Of a stretch of DNA of 64,000 nt, positions 50,905 to 62,624 are shown one piece after another; the stretch's first letter is position 1, and each line of letters begins with the position of its first letter. Both the position numbers and the translations under genes were made by a program. Under the pieces are notes generated by a model, which was not told the DNA's origin, did no database searches, and saw nothing but the letters and a program-made list of their open reading frames with translations. Source of the stretch: Selaginella moellendorffii (Eukaryota > Streptophyta > Lycopodiopsida > Selaginellales > Selaginellaceae); assembly GCF_000143415.4 (NCBI RefSeq), contig NW_003314265.1:2215451-2279450 (forward strand). Direction: 5' to 3'.

Positions 50905-52216
50905 TCACGGTTTTTTTATCTGATCATTGACTTGGCCGGTCTTGGCCTGCTCTGGATCGTTCTCCAGGACTTCGTAGTAGTAAGCGGCATCAAGCTCATC
51001 GACCTTGTCAGCTTTGTAGTAGAGGAAGTAGTGCTGAAAGATGAAGAGAATGTCGAAAGCGATGCATTCCTACGTAGAATACAGGGAACGTGGAAGAGTA
51101 TGAACGTGGAAGATTAGAAACGTGTATACAGGGAACGTGGAAGACTAGAATTGCAGTGACGTAGAAACATACCAGCGAGATTCCCAGTTTGCCAACGTTC
51201 CCGGAGAAGTTCATGGTGGAGCCTGTGCGATTGGAGAGTCAAGATCTCTAAAGCCACACAACTCGAAAGGCTTACGTTGGTCGATGGATTGCACTGCCAT
51301 CTGGAGAATGTTGGCGATTCCCCCCGACAAATCGAGGGGAATGGTTGCTATGCTCCAGCCAACGGTGCTCTTCCTCCTGAAGTTCATCCAAGCCTGTTGA
51401 TCGCATGAAAACGATCTCGACACTTTGGGTGATGTGATCACAGCTTTATTACCTGAGGGATGTACTTGATCACTGCCATCACCATTTGTATGATGCTGCG
51501 CAAGATTAAGAGTGTTCAAGCAACCAACAGATTAAGAGAATTGGATCTTACTTGAAAACTTGGACGAGCCATAGCCAGCGGCCGCTGGGAAATGCGACGA
51601 TGAGACCGGTCAATCCGGCTAGCCAAGCTCCCAGGGACACCAAAACTCCAGCCTCGGACACCCTTTGTCCTCCTCTCTAAAAGGGACACCAAAGTAAGCT
51701 TGTCACCTTTCTCTTCAGCTTGCTTTGTTACCTCGTACAGGAAAATTTGCACAATTGTGAATCCTGCGAGGAGCACGGCGTGGATCGAGAACGCAACGTC
51801 GTTTGCAGCAACTGGAATCAGCTGGAACGTGGAGAAGGATTCAGGGGTCTTCGTCCATCTCTCAATTACGCACCTCGTCACGACCATACTTGTCGTGGTA
51901 CTGCCTTTGGACGACAGGGCTGAAGAAGACGGCGGCGTTGTAGATGAGATACGAGGAATGCTTGGTGAAATTGAGCACCTGGAAATCGAAGTTCAATCCC
52001 ACGACGCTGCAAGCAATCAAAAACTAGCTTGAGAAAAGCGCAAAGGGGATGAAGCGAGAATTGGAATAGTTTTCTTCCGGCAGCGATCAATGCGTACCTC
52101 TTTCGCCGGTAATTGAGCAGCGCTTGCGGGTAGAAGCTGATCGACCACACTGCAAACGCAAACCATCCAAGAATTTGATAGATTGCGCTCAAAGAGCTGG
52201 AGCTCCAAGACGCCAT
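50905..52216 (-). CDS. Cystinosin-like PQ-loop transporter, copy B
   Basis: Paralogue of the gene at 33053-34404 with the same eight exons and phases; every splice junction and the frame are intact. First PQ loop reads [17 protein letters not shown] and second [20 protein letters not shown], so the core P and Q residues are kept. Other kept blocks are [20 protein letters not shown] and [19 protein letters not shown]. The C-terminal tail differs: after ENDPEQA a one-base shift relative to copy A changes the frame and ends the protein early with QVNDQIKKP, about 35 residues shorter. Without transcripts I cannot tell whether both copies are used, but the clean frame argues that copy B is under selection or recent. 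Confidence 0.87.
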
Positions 52217-52396
52217 TCCCCCGCTCCCCCCTCCAATGATCAGCTTAACGAATCTTATATAACGTTTCGTGTATCGTGAGAAACAATCCTAGCCGTTCGA
52301 TTGGATACCTTATTCGTATAAGAAACGACGCTCTTTTGTCAAATGAATTGTTCTCGGCACAACACAAAAAAAGAGAAGAGAAGATTTTGGCGCAAG

Positions 52397-53926
52397 CTAA
52401 GTTGTGACCAAGTCTGGAATTTCAGACTCCACCGCTAACAACGTCGAGTGGACCTTTAGCAACCAATTGTCGAGTCGATCACGCAACGCTGCAATCTGCG
52501 GGATTCCCAGAACTCTCGGTTGGACCCACGAGATTCGGACGGTTCCATCCACCTGATCGATGATGCCTTCGATGAGATGGACCTGCGAGCGAGAAAAGAG
52601 AGTGAATGAATCCGCGATCATCGGCCATGATTCTAATGCTAGAAACTAATGCTAGACAGTACCGATAGGCTCTTGATCAAGAGATGCTCCACCTCTTCCA
52701 GCGGTAGAGTCGTTCGCTCGGCGATGAGCGCCAGAGGGATGGTCCTCTCGTCGGAGGGGCGGCTGCGAGAGAAAGAAAATGTGGTTGTTTTTACTGTGAG
52801 AAGCTTTGCTCTTACCTGAAGATGATTTCCATCAGGCACAGTATGTTGATCTTCTCCCACAGCTTCTTCTTGTTCTCCACGAGGGACGGTTGCGCGGACA
52901 GAGCGTCTGCCCATCTCTCGCAGAGTACTTGGTACTTTGCCAAATCGCCAGTGTTGAACGCCATCAGAATGTGGTACAGCCACTCCACAGAGGAGCCTTG
53001 AAGGCTGTTTACCTGAGATAGAAGAACAAAAACCTCTCAGTACACGAGGAAAAAAGACGAGAAAGAAACACCAGCTGCTTACTATAGGATGCGCAAGAAG
53101 TTCTCCAAAGTTGTAAATGTTATCTCCTAGGAGCGCTGCCAAGGACAAGTCGAAAGCCAGGTCCTACATACAGACACAACCATAGCGAAAGAGCTTTAGC
53201 CCAGAATCAAGCAACAAAAAAAAAAGACAGAAAGAAAAAGTGGAGGGAATCTTACCAGCTTGAAGGAATCCGACAGGCTCTCCACTGACGTGTAAGCCAA
53301 GTAGAGAAGAGCGCTTCGATAGAAGCTAGTAAACTCTTGCTTGGACTTGTGGTACTGTGAAGACACCCAATGGACGCTGGCGTGCACCGATGGATCAACA
53401 TCGGTCATGCTCTCGAGCGTGCTCTTGCCCTCATCCAGCAGCACCTTGCATTCCTTTAGCTCCCCCTTCTGGAGCTTCAATGCGGCTATTTGCATCTTCA
53501 CGTACAGCACGGGCTCCTCCACACGCCTGTCACCAGTCGCCCGGAGCTTGCCAATCACGCCCTCCAAGTAGGAGATCGCTACCTCCTTCTCCTCGTAGTG
53601 CTGCGACACGATCACCGCGAAGTGAGCGAGCTTGAGGTGATTGATCTTGGACTCGAAGTCCGTGATGAATTCGTGGTAGAGATTGATCATGTCATTGCCA
53701 TCCTGCAAGCAACCCACCATAATATCACCAGATTTTCACCAAAATCTCGGGAGAGGGAGCGAGAGGGCGAGAGATTGCCTACCCGGAGGTGCTGGAAGAA
53801 TTTCTCGAGCTTGAGCGTGAGCTGATGCCAGAGCTTGTGCCGGTATAGATGCGCCAGATCATTGTACCACTCGGCAAGATCCGGCTCCAATCGGCTCTGC
53901 TGCTCCAGGTACGTGACGGCCGCCAT
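52397..53926 (-). CDS. RPN9: 26S proteasome regulatory subunit RPN9 (PSMD13)
   Basis: Lid subunit of the 26S proteasome. Starts MAAVTYLEQQSRLEPDLAEW (the ATG at 53926; a second ATG-like context upstream is GTG) and runs through about nine exons. N-terminal helical repeats include WHQLTLKLEKFFQHLRDGND and YHEFITDFESKINHLKLAHF. A PCI domain follows, with LAFDLSLAALLGDNIYNFGE, then LMEIIF and RTIPLALIAERTTLPLEEVE, and the winged-helix end IIDQVDGTVRISWVQPRVLG. Closing residues EIPDLVTT. Length about 385 residues, as in other RPN9 proteins. Its start is 221 bp from the divergent GCP3 start, so the two housekeeping genes share a promoter region. Confidence 0.95.
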
Positions 53927-54147
53927 CGCCACGCAGCGCCACGAGCGCCAAAAACCCTAGCGCCACGAATGCTCCCTCGCGAAAGAGAAAGAACTAAAAT
54001 TTTAGGGCAGACGTCGGGGTTTCGAATCCCCAGCAGCTTAAAACTCCAGAGCATGGTTTCGATTCCCAGCAGGATAACGTAAAGAAGCGGGAATGTAGCA
54101 CAGCTTGGGTTCTAGGGCTAGGGCGAAGCTCTTTTCGTCTCTGGGCG
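53927..54147. promoter_or_regulatory. Bidirectional promoter region between RPN9 and GCP3
   Basis: 221 bp between divergent start codons. It contains an 18-bp direct repeat, GTTTCGAATCCCCAGCAG at 54019-54036 and a near copy at 54055-54072, both resembling a tRNA B box. No TATA box is evident. Confidence 0.55.
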
Positions 54148-56780
54148 ATGGAAGCCGGTGATGGTGTCGCGGGTCTCGTCAAGCAGCTCGTCCAGCGGAT
54201 TTTCCCGGCGGCCAAGCAGCAGCAGCAGCAGCAGCGCGGCGATGGCGATCTGGACGCTGTGGCGGATCAAGCCTTCAGGTACGCGATGCGCATCGTGGGA
54301 TCCCGCATTGTGTCGTCGCTGGCCAGCGACGAGGCAGCCATGGCCGAGTCTATCAAGCGGCAGCTGGTGATGGAGGGGCGCTCCTCGGACGCCCTCACGT
54401 TCGCGGATTTGCACCGCCGCCTGGCGGCACTGAGCGGCCCGGGCAGCATCGAGAACCGCTGGGCGATGCTCTATCTTCTCAGGGCCGTGGCGGAGGACCA
54501 GCGGCGGGAAAGAGCCGAGACGAGGGGCACGGCGGTGCCGTTCACGTCCACAATCTCCGCCCACGCTGCCGCTGGAGGGCTACCAGCATTGCCGGATTCC
54601 ACGAACGAGAAGCTTGCAGCAGCACCTCAAAATGGTGGTGGTGGTGGCGGAGTGCTCGTTCTTGCCAGGGACTCGGACACCGTCAAGGCCACCGCTCTCC
54701 GAGAGTTTGGTGATCTTACACAGGAATCCTTTGAGCTCTCCGAGGCGGCGCTTGTCCGGGACGTTTTGTACGCTTGCCAGGGGATAGATGGCCGGTACGT
54801 AAGGTTTGACAAGGAGGCCGATGGATACATCGTGGACGAGAACTTGAGGATCCCAAGAGCGACGAGGGTGCTCGTCCGGCGGCTCTGCGAAGTTGGCTGG
54901 CTCTTCAAGCGCGTCCAGGGGCACATCTCCGAGACGCTCGAGCAGGGTACTATGGAGGTGATTGGGACGGTCGGGCAAGCATTGAGCTCGGCGCTACAAG
55001 AGGAGCTATCCGAGTACTATCGACTGATGGCCGTGCTCGAGGCGCAACTCCACAACCAGATACCGTTCCTGGCCGTAGGAGAGACCGGGAAGAGCGTCGG
55101 GAACTATCTCTCGTTGCGGAGGCTGTGGGTATGGCTGGCCGAGCCTCTGGCACGAATGAGGTTGATGGCTGTGCTGGTTGACGATTGTAAGTGTTTGAGA
55201 GGGGGAGCCATGGCCGGAGCCATACACGCCCACGCTCAGCACGGTGACCCGCTGGTGAGGAGTTTCATGAGCCGGCTTCTGCGAAGAGTTTGCTCTCCGT
55301 TGTTCGAGATGGTGAGACGCTGGGTGCTGGAAGGCGAAGTGGACGACTTGTATGGAGAGTTTTTCATTCTGGCTCAACCGGTCAAGGCTGAGGCGCTGTG
55401 GAGGGAAGGATATAGCTTGCAAAGTGGAATGCTACCGTCTTTCATTCCAGAGCCGCTTGCTCAGAGGATACTGAGAACGGGGAAGTCCATCAACTTTCTG
55501 CGGGTCTGCTGCGAAGACCAGCAGTGGGCGACGGAGGCCGCGGAGGCTCTGGCGGCTGCTGGAGCTTCTGCCAATGCGGGGAGCCTGGGATACGGAGAGA
55601 CGGAAGTTCTCGAGACTCTGGTGGTCGAGGCAGCCGGAAGGATCGACCGTCACGTCATCAAGATCATATACGAGCGCTACAAGTTTCGAGACCACTGCTT
55701 GGCTATCAAGAGGTACCTTCTGCTGGGCCAAGGGGACTTCATTCAGTATCTGATGGATCTCGTCGGACCCGACCTCTCGCAGCCGGCAAACACCGTGAGC
55801 TCATTCAAGCTGGCGGGGCTTTTGGAGAGCGCCATCCGAGCCTTGAATGCACAGTATGACGACACCGAAGTTCTCGACCGGCTGAGAGTAAAGATGATGC
55901 CTCACGGCGACGGAGACCGAGGCTGGGACGTTTTCTCTCTCGAGTACAACGCAAGGGACCCCCTGACGACCATCTTCACCGAGCAAGTCATGGGGAGCTA
56001 CCTTCGCATCTTCAACTTCCTCTGGAGGCTCAAGCGAGTGGAGCACGCACTGAGCGCGACCTGGCAGACGATGAAACCGAATTGCTCGCTCGGGCGGCCG
56101 TGGACGAGCGTCGTGGACGGGGCCGTGAAGTCGCAGCTGGTTGCGGTGCTGCGGCGGTGCCAGACGCTCCGGACGGAGATGAACCACTTCGTCACGAACC
56201 TCCAGTACTACATCATGTTCGAGGTGCTCGAGTACTCGTGGGCCAACTTTCTGGAAGAGATGGAGGAGGCCCACGACCTGGACGAGCTGATCGCCGCTCA
56301 CGAGAAGTACTTGGGATCGATCATGGAGAAGGCGCTGCTCGGAGAGCGATCCCAGCTGCTGTCCAAGACGCTCTTCACGCTGTTTGATCTCATCCTGCGC
56401 TTCCGGGGCCTCGCGGATCGGCTGTACGAGAATGCTCGAGAGGTCCAGACCAGGTACGTGAAATACTTTTCTTCCTTCGCTGGTGCTCGAAGATGGAAGT
56501 TTTCTAAGTTCCTTTCCTGGCTTGTTTACTCAGGGGTAGAAACGCGACCAAGCAGCACACCACCGAGTTTTTTGCCACCATGGGCGAAGAGATGGTGGCG
56601 ATTGCTGCCGAGTACTCGTCGCTGCTGGAAGGATTTATCGCCCAGCTCCCCGTCCAGCAGCACGTTGATCTCAAGTTCTTGTCCTTCCGGCTGGATTTCT
56701 CCGAGTTCTATACACGGCAACACATGCACACGCCAAATGTCCGGCTCAAGATCAAAAGAACTGCCACTCCAAAGAGCTAA
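54148..56780 (+). CDS. GCP3: Gamma-tubulin complex component 3 (SPC98/GCP3)
   Basis: Core subunit of the gamma-tubulin complexes that nucleate microtubules. Two exons, 54148-56453 and 56534-56780; the 80-bp intron is not a multiple of three, and reading through it gives a false C-terminus. Start MEAGDGVAGLVKQLVQRIFP. Conserved GCP blocks: EAALVRDVLYACQGIDGRYV, VGTVGQALSS-type and AALQEELSEYY segments, NYLSLRRLWVWLAEPLARMR, GGAMAGAIHAHAQHGDPLV, LAQRILRTGKSINFLRVCC, DHCLAIKRYLLLGQGDFIQY, KMMPHGDGDRGWDVFSLEY, WRLKRVEHALSATWQTMKPN and MNHFVTNLQYYIMFEVLEYS. Ending QQHVDLKFLSFRLDFSEFY then a basic tail. The closest family match is plant SPC98/GCP3, not GCP2. A polyglutamine run lies near residue 27. 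Confidence 0.95.
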
Positions 56781-57063
56781 GTTTCACTTCACTGTTTCTC
56801 TCTCTCTCCCTCTCTCTCTCCAGAGGACGAAGAAGAAGGAGAAGAACTTCTCGCTCGTTTGCTCTCTCGGCAAAAAGAAAGGAAAAAATCGGCCCGGCTT
56901 TTCTGGTTTTGTTCTTTTTGTAAACTAACAAGGAAATTGAATTCCCGCCGATTAGGGTTTTTTAAAATTAAACGGACTCGTTTGCCTTTGCCCTAAAAAG
57001 TCGAAGGGCGTGACTCCTCTTTGGAGGGGCAGCTGGAGCTTGATCGATGAGAGCGAATTAACG

Positions 57064-59488
57064 ATGGAGAATCCAACCAAGAGGCCGAGCTCCGCCGACA
57101 GCAGCACCAGGAGTAGCAGGATCGGCAGCGTCAGCGGCGGTGACAAGAAGGGAGAATCCAAGCCGGAGGCCTCGGCATCGGCATCGGGCTCAGCAGCAGT
57201 GCCAGCATCGCCAGTAGCAGTAGCATCGCCATTGGCGGCGTCGGCAACGCCAGCTCGAGGATCGCGATCGTCGTCCGTGAGGAAGTCGAGCATCTCTCTG
57301 CGCGGCGACAAGAATGTAAGGTTCTTGAACTGTCCTTTGTGCTCCAAGGTCTTCAAGCACGCGGTGGAGACCGGGTGTGGGCACGTATTCTGTGCGCGAT
57401 GCCTCCAAAACAGCTTCACCAGATCCAAAGGGTGAGAGACTGTTACTTGATTTTTCTTCTACTTTGATCTCGTGAGAGATAGCTAGAATTTAGTTTGATG
57501 CTTGTCCCTTGTGAGCAGTATAGCTAGAACTTGTTTTTTGATAGCTTTTGTTTGCTAGAACTTTTTTTGCTGGTATTTTTGTTCTCCTGCTAGAACTTTG
57601 GTTGCTGATAGCTTTTGTTCTCCTGCTAGAACTCTATTTGCTGATATCTTTTGTTTTTTTCATAGGTCCTGCTAGACCTTGTTTTGCTGATAGCTTTTGT
57701 TTGTTCTTCCTTGCTGATTTTGTTCTTTTCTTTTCTTTCTTTTTTTTGTTTGACATTGCGCGTTTGCTCATTCTTGTGATGGCTGCTTTATCCAGATGCC
57801 CGACGTGTGACCGTCCAATCGAGTACGTGCATCCTTGTTTCTTGCTGAGGGAGCTAATTGTCAAGTATGGTGGGAAACGAGGAGCACGCATGCTTCAAAC
57901 GGAATTCGCACCGTATCAAGACGACTGCGACATTCCGGACATCGATGATCCCATCATCATCGCTTCACAGTTTGTTGGAGCTGATCCTGGAGGTGAGTGC
58001 CACTTTGTCTGGTGGAAATTTTTATATTTGTTTTTGTGTTGTTGCTTCCTCCATCCTGCTGCTTATTAAATTACAGGGACGATTCCGGGAATGTGTTTTT
58101 GCAGGGACGTGTTCGTGCGTTACCGGCGGCATCTTTGATCCTTCGGACTTGTATTTTAGTGAGCACCTCCATGATTTTGTGAGCGTGGAGGAGTTTTTGG
58201 ACACCGTTAAAACGATCAACGAGATTGTGGCACAGTGAGTCCGTTCTTCCCTTGGTTTTCGATCTCCTAATGACTAAGTCCTCTTGTGTGTCTTGCAGTG
58301 CAACGCCTGGGCGTGCACAAACCTGCATGAATCGTTACGTTTGCTTCTGCTTGTTTTATGCACATGCGTGAGTACTCTTCGGTGTAATGTCATTCCGATT
58401 GAAGTTGTGGTTTTTCGTTGCAGGAGGAACCTTATCTGCTCAATCCAAAGTGCATTGGCGGACTGCAACGTGAGATATCCAGAGACTGGTTTGTGGTGGA
58501 CGTTGATGCATCTCGACAGTGATGTTTATTCGGTAATCCCTTTGAACTTCTTGCTCACGAATACCTCACTTGCGATGAAGTTTTCTGAGCTCAGGCTGGT
58601 AATCTAGACAAGAAAATGTATTTGATGCTGCGAATTGATCCAGTGAAAGCTCGCAACTATCAACACACGGTGGTAGGTGCGTGCCAGCCTTAGGGGACTT
58701 AAAAAATATTGCCTAAGGGGTTTTTGTGCTCCAGGAGGCTTGAAAGAGGGTGAATTGGCAAGGCTACGAAGAGAGAATGTCCTTTTGAGACATAAAATGC
58801 TTGAGATTGGTCAGACGACTTACCTCCGCGGCATCACTGCAAGAAGGGAGAAGTTGAAAGCTCGTGGAAAGTGAGTTACTCGGTTTTCGTTCTTTGCCAG
58901 TATCTAAGTGACTTTCCTTGCTGGTTTCTCTCAGGTTCCCCCACAGCTTCTATGCAGAATATCCAGGTACCACGACACTCTATCTGCGCAAAACTAAAGT
59001 AAAGGAGCTAAGGAAGAAAGGCGAGAGCGACCACTTGACTCTCCTCTAACATACGGCATGCAGATAGTTATGTGATCTCCCCGCGGACATTGAAGCAGCT
59101 CGTACAATTCAGACCAGGAAGATCCACCAGAGCGTATTTTTTGCCACCATGGGCAAGGTGCGTGCGGGAGAATAGCTTTTTCCATCTTTTCGCCTCGCCC
59201 ACATTGCTTGCGTGTGCAGAGTGAGGTCAATGAGCAGTGGCTTGCTCCCTTTGAACAGAGAAGAAGACTACGTACTGAGCAAGCTGGGCTCGGGGACACT
59301 GTCCAGGTCCATGTCTCCGTATAGGCGGCCTTCTGACGCTTCAGCCGGAGGGAGAAGGAGCGAATCCGGGCCTTCAAACCGCGACTCTATATCATCAGCG
59401 GTAAAGAAGCGTCTTGTTTTTTGGTTTCTTTTTTCTCTTTTTTCTAGCGAATTGTTGACATCAAAACTTCTTGCAGGCTGGAAGATGA
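57064..59488 (+). CDS. RING-finger protein with an Erf4/Golgin-A7-like region
   Basis: About ten exons. Residues 1-80 are Ser/Ala rich and disordered. A C3HC4 RING follows (CPLC, CGHVFCARC, CPTC, all eight ligands present), split by an intron. After the linker FVGADPGGTCSCVTGGIFDP comes FSEHLHDFVSVEEFLDTVKT with INEIVAH, then a Cys-rich MNRYVCFCLFYAHARN and SALADCNVRYPETGLWWTLM. The spacing resembles the Golgin-A7/Erf4 domain, which partners DHHC palmitoyltransferases. Then ARLRRENVLLRHKMLEIG and a basic Ser/Arg tail ending SISSAGR. An earlier frame choice at 58300-58500 gives a non-joining product; the frame used here is the only one joining all exons. RING identity is sure, E3 activity likely, Erf4-like part inferred by eye. 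Confidence 0.72.
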
Positions 59489-59970
59489 CTGATCACCAGA
59501 GGCATTTGTTAGAAAAGGCCAGGATTTTTATTACACAGCTCTAGATGGACAAGGCTGCACAGCAGTAGCAGCAGTGACTGGACTGATGTAAGCGTGAGTT
59601 CATGCTTTGGTGACGTCGAGTTTTCTTTTCTTCCTTGCTGCAGGAGGTGGCTCTTAAAACATTCCGTAGAGTGTGTTCCCACTTCACAGTCTTCACTCCA
59701 ATGGATTGTTTCCTCGTCTGTACAAACACAGCAGTGCACTGAGCCCCTCGTCGAGGCGCGTCGTCTTCGCTTCCCGCGGCCAGAGTTAAAGTTATTTGTC
59801 ACTTTTTTTTGCTTTCCGCTGTTGGATCTCCAAGAGCAGCAGAGCGAGCTTTTGAGCACGCAGCGGCGGCACTTTTGTCTCCTTTCGATCACGAAGGGAG
59901 AAGTTATTGGCTCGCTTCATCACAGCCGAGGGAGATGACGATGACAAGCATGAGCGCGACTGCTCGCACT
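59489..59970. other. Intergenic region between convergent RING and COL genes
   Basis: About 480 bp between the two stop codons, presumably both 3' untranslated regions. Open frames here are short and unsupported. Confidence 0.5.
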
Positions 59971-62624
59971 TCAACCAACTGGCGATCTCTTCACGAAACG
60001 ACCCTGCATAGTAGAAACCGGAAACTTTTAAACTTGAAACCGGAACGAAAAGGCAGAACACCAGCCTTTAAGCCCAACACGAAAACGAACTCACGATCGG
60101 ACATGACAACCCAACCATAACAAAAGCGGCCAGCTAAGATCAAACCAGAAACTAGACCAGCAAAACAAAGACGACAGAAAGGCAAGCAAACGTGATGGGC
60201 GGAAACGAACCTTGAGCCGAGGCCGCCTCTCGGCATTTAGCTTGCGGACTTCATATCTGATCTTTTTGGAGAAGAGGCGAGTCCGACGCTTTTCGCGGTA
60301 GCGGGACACCCGTGCTTCGCGTCCTCCGCTTCCTGTGCTTGCTGCCATTGCTCCAGTCGCTGCTGCCGCCGCTTCTCCTCCTGGTGTTTCCGCATTTGGC
60401 CCGTCGTGGAGCTCCATGCGCGCCACCACAGGCACTCGGCCTGCCTGTTCCACCGCGCACGGCCGTCCGCTTCGCCGGCTCCCCGCACTGCTCAAGTCTG
60501 GAACAACACCAACATCCGAGCTGCCCTGTTTCAAATGCATCAAACAACCACACCATCAAATCCAGAGATCACAGACACGTAAAAGAAGTTCACATGAAAA
60601 CTATTAAACACAAAGACCCGAACAAGCTGGAAAAACGAGATAACCACATCGAACACTAAGATAAGCATAAACAATCACGAGCAAAGCATAGGAAGAAAAG
60701 GAGCTTCTAACGACGAGAAACTCAAGATCGAGGGAAAAAAGCTTTCCAGACGAGGAGAACAGGACAAACTTTCAACGACAGAAAAATCACGCCGTCAAAT
60801 CGGAGGCTGCTGACAACAAGACACCATATCGCGAGCAATCCAGTAAAAATGTTTAAACGAGCTGACAAAGAATTGAATATGCAACAGCAAGGGAACGAGC
60901 AACTGAGCTACTGGCTACCAAACAAAAGCTCGGACACTAAACAAAGGCAAACAAAGAAAAGAGGGAAAGGAAAGATTAAACAAATGAAGAGAGAAAGTTG
61001 AGACTTTCAATCAACGATAAAACAATTGTTCATGCGGGATTCGCTGCTAATGCCGAGGAAGAACAATTACTGGAAATCAAAAAAAAAAAAAAAAAAAAGA
61101 GCACCACTAAACCCTAAACCCAAGAAAGCGAGAAGGAAGAACACTTACTGCAGCGTCGGATGTCGAGTCCTCTGGCATCTGATGATTGATTCGCCCCGCC
61201 GCCGCTGCCGCCATCGCCGCGGAGCTGGAATCCGTGAGGAATGGCCGCCGATCCGACCACGCATTCAGCACGTCCTCGTAATCCAGGCGGAGGCAAATCC
61301 GGCGCTGCAAATGCTGGGCGTGCATCTGCTGGAGATCGCGCTCATAGCAGCTCTCCCCGAGCTTGAGCCCTAAAATCTCGCCCAGGATGCCCTCCCGACA
61401 TGGCTTGAGAAATTCCTCCTCCCCAAGCCCTTCAATGTAGGGGTCGTGCTCCTCGGCCTTGACCCTCCCGCGGTGGAATCCACCCTCGCCATCGCTGCCG
61501 TCCATCCCCAGGTTGCCGAATTCCGGAATGCGCTGCTGCTTGCGCATCGCCTGGTTCTTCCGGATCGCAAAGTCGAAGCGCTGCTCGTCGTCATCGTCAC
61601 CATCGTCGTCCACGAGCTCCTCCAGGGAATTGCTCCCTAGGCCCAGGAGGCCGTTGAGATCCTCGCACGTGGCGGCCGTGGGTGCCACGATCAAGCCTCG
61701 CCCTTGCTCGCCATGGTCGTGGCCCTCTCTCTTGTGTTCTTGGCGTTCTTGCGGATGGGAGTAATCGTCGTCCTCGGACAGGACGTGATCCGCGTTGAGG
61801 AAGCGATCGATGTCGCCGGCATCGTCGGATTCCTCGTCGCAATCTCCCAGATCCGTCGCGATTCCAGACGCTGGCGAGTGCGAATGCTGCTCCTTGTCCT
61901 CCTCGCTCGATCGATCCGGCTCCACTGGCTGGACGAACACCGGCACCGTGTGCGCCAATTCCTCCTCGTGTTGATCTTCTCGCCGGCGATTCTCCCCTTC
62001 CTCGCGGCTGTTGCAGTTCTTGGAGCCCTCTGGCGATTGCGATGGACTGGACGACTCATTCTCACCGGTAACCTGGCGCTGCGACGTCGTCTCCTCGTCC
62101 AAAGGCTTGATCATCCTGTTGTTCTTGCAGATTGGGGAGGAGAAGGAGATATTTCGGCGCGGCCGCTTGTTCTTGCCGCAAGAATCCCACGAATCCTTCT
62201 CCTGCTCCTGGCAGGCATCCTCTTCTTTCTTGGAGGCGGCCGAGGAGTTCGTCTTCACGGGTTCCACGGCCTCCACTTGAAGGCTGACGCGCTCGTGGCG
62301 CAGCGAGAAAGCATTGGCCGAGTGCACGGATTGATCGCAGGAGTGGCAGAGGTAGGCATCGTCGGCGGGACAGAACCAGAGCGCGCTCTTGGCCTTGCAT
62401 GCGTCGCACAGATCGTCGCGCTTCTTCTTCCTGCGGATCGATCTTCCAGAGCTGGCTAGAGCGGCCATCTGCGGAGCTGGAGTTGCCTGCTGGAGCTGTG
62501 CCTGGTGATGGAGATGCAAGGACGAGGAGGAGGACACCACCGAGGCGGTGCTGCTGTTGCTCCTCAGATCTTCCTCCTCGTCCGAGACCGCTGGAGGAAG
62601 CGACGTCGTCGCGCAGCGATTCAT
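59971..62624 (-). CDS. CONSTANS-like protein with one B-box and a CCT domain
   Basis: Three exons: 61149-62624, 60211-60525 and 59971-60003. Start [20 protein letters not shown] was chosen because nothing upstream gives an ATG. A single B-box zinc finger lies near residues 60-110 ([20 protein letters not shown], then [20 protein letters not shown]). A long acidic, Ser-rich middle follows, with [18 protein letters not shown] near the end of exon 1, a short motif seen in group II/III COLs. The CCT domain ([20 protein letters not shown], then [17 protein letters not shown]) is in exon 2 and completed in exon 3 as GRFVKR. Such proteins are nuclear transcription regulators in light and photoperiod responses; the single B-box points to the COL6/COL16-like group (BBX clade III). 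The first intron is long (about 620 bp) and holds a ~20-bp A run. Confidence 0.9.
61079..61098. repeat. Poly-A / poly-T tract in COL intron 1
   Basis: About 20 consecutive A on the plus strand, i.e. T on the gene's strand, 50 bp inside the intron from its donor. Confidence 0.85.

Larger units (their letters stand above)
50668..52240. repeat. Segmental duplicate of 32850-34430 (TOL 3' end plus entire cystinosin gene)
   Basis: The two ~1.57-kb segments are collinear across exons, introns and untranslated sequence, in the same orientation. They are now 16 kb apart, with the repeat island between them. Exons are better conserved than introns. Confidence 0.9.

Noticed and set aside
56454-56928. 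C-terminal extension of GCP3 by reading through 56454
   Set aside because: The frame after the GT donor loses all similarity, while splicing to 56534 restores the conserved GCP3 ending.
58284-58607. Alternative frames for the RING gene's middle exons (one giving EEPYLLNPKC...)
   Set aside because: That frame ends at a stop before the next donor; only the frame through RNLICSIQSALADC joins the following exons.
61704-62459. 251-codon plus-strand frame
   Set aside because: Antisense to exon 1 of the CONSTANS-like gene, which has clear B-box ligands.
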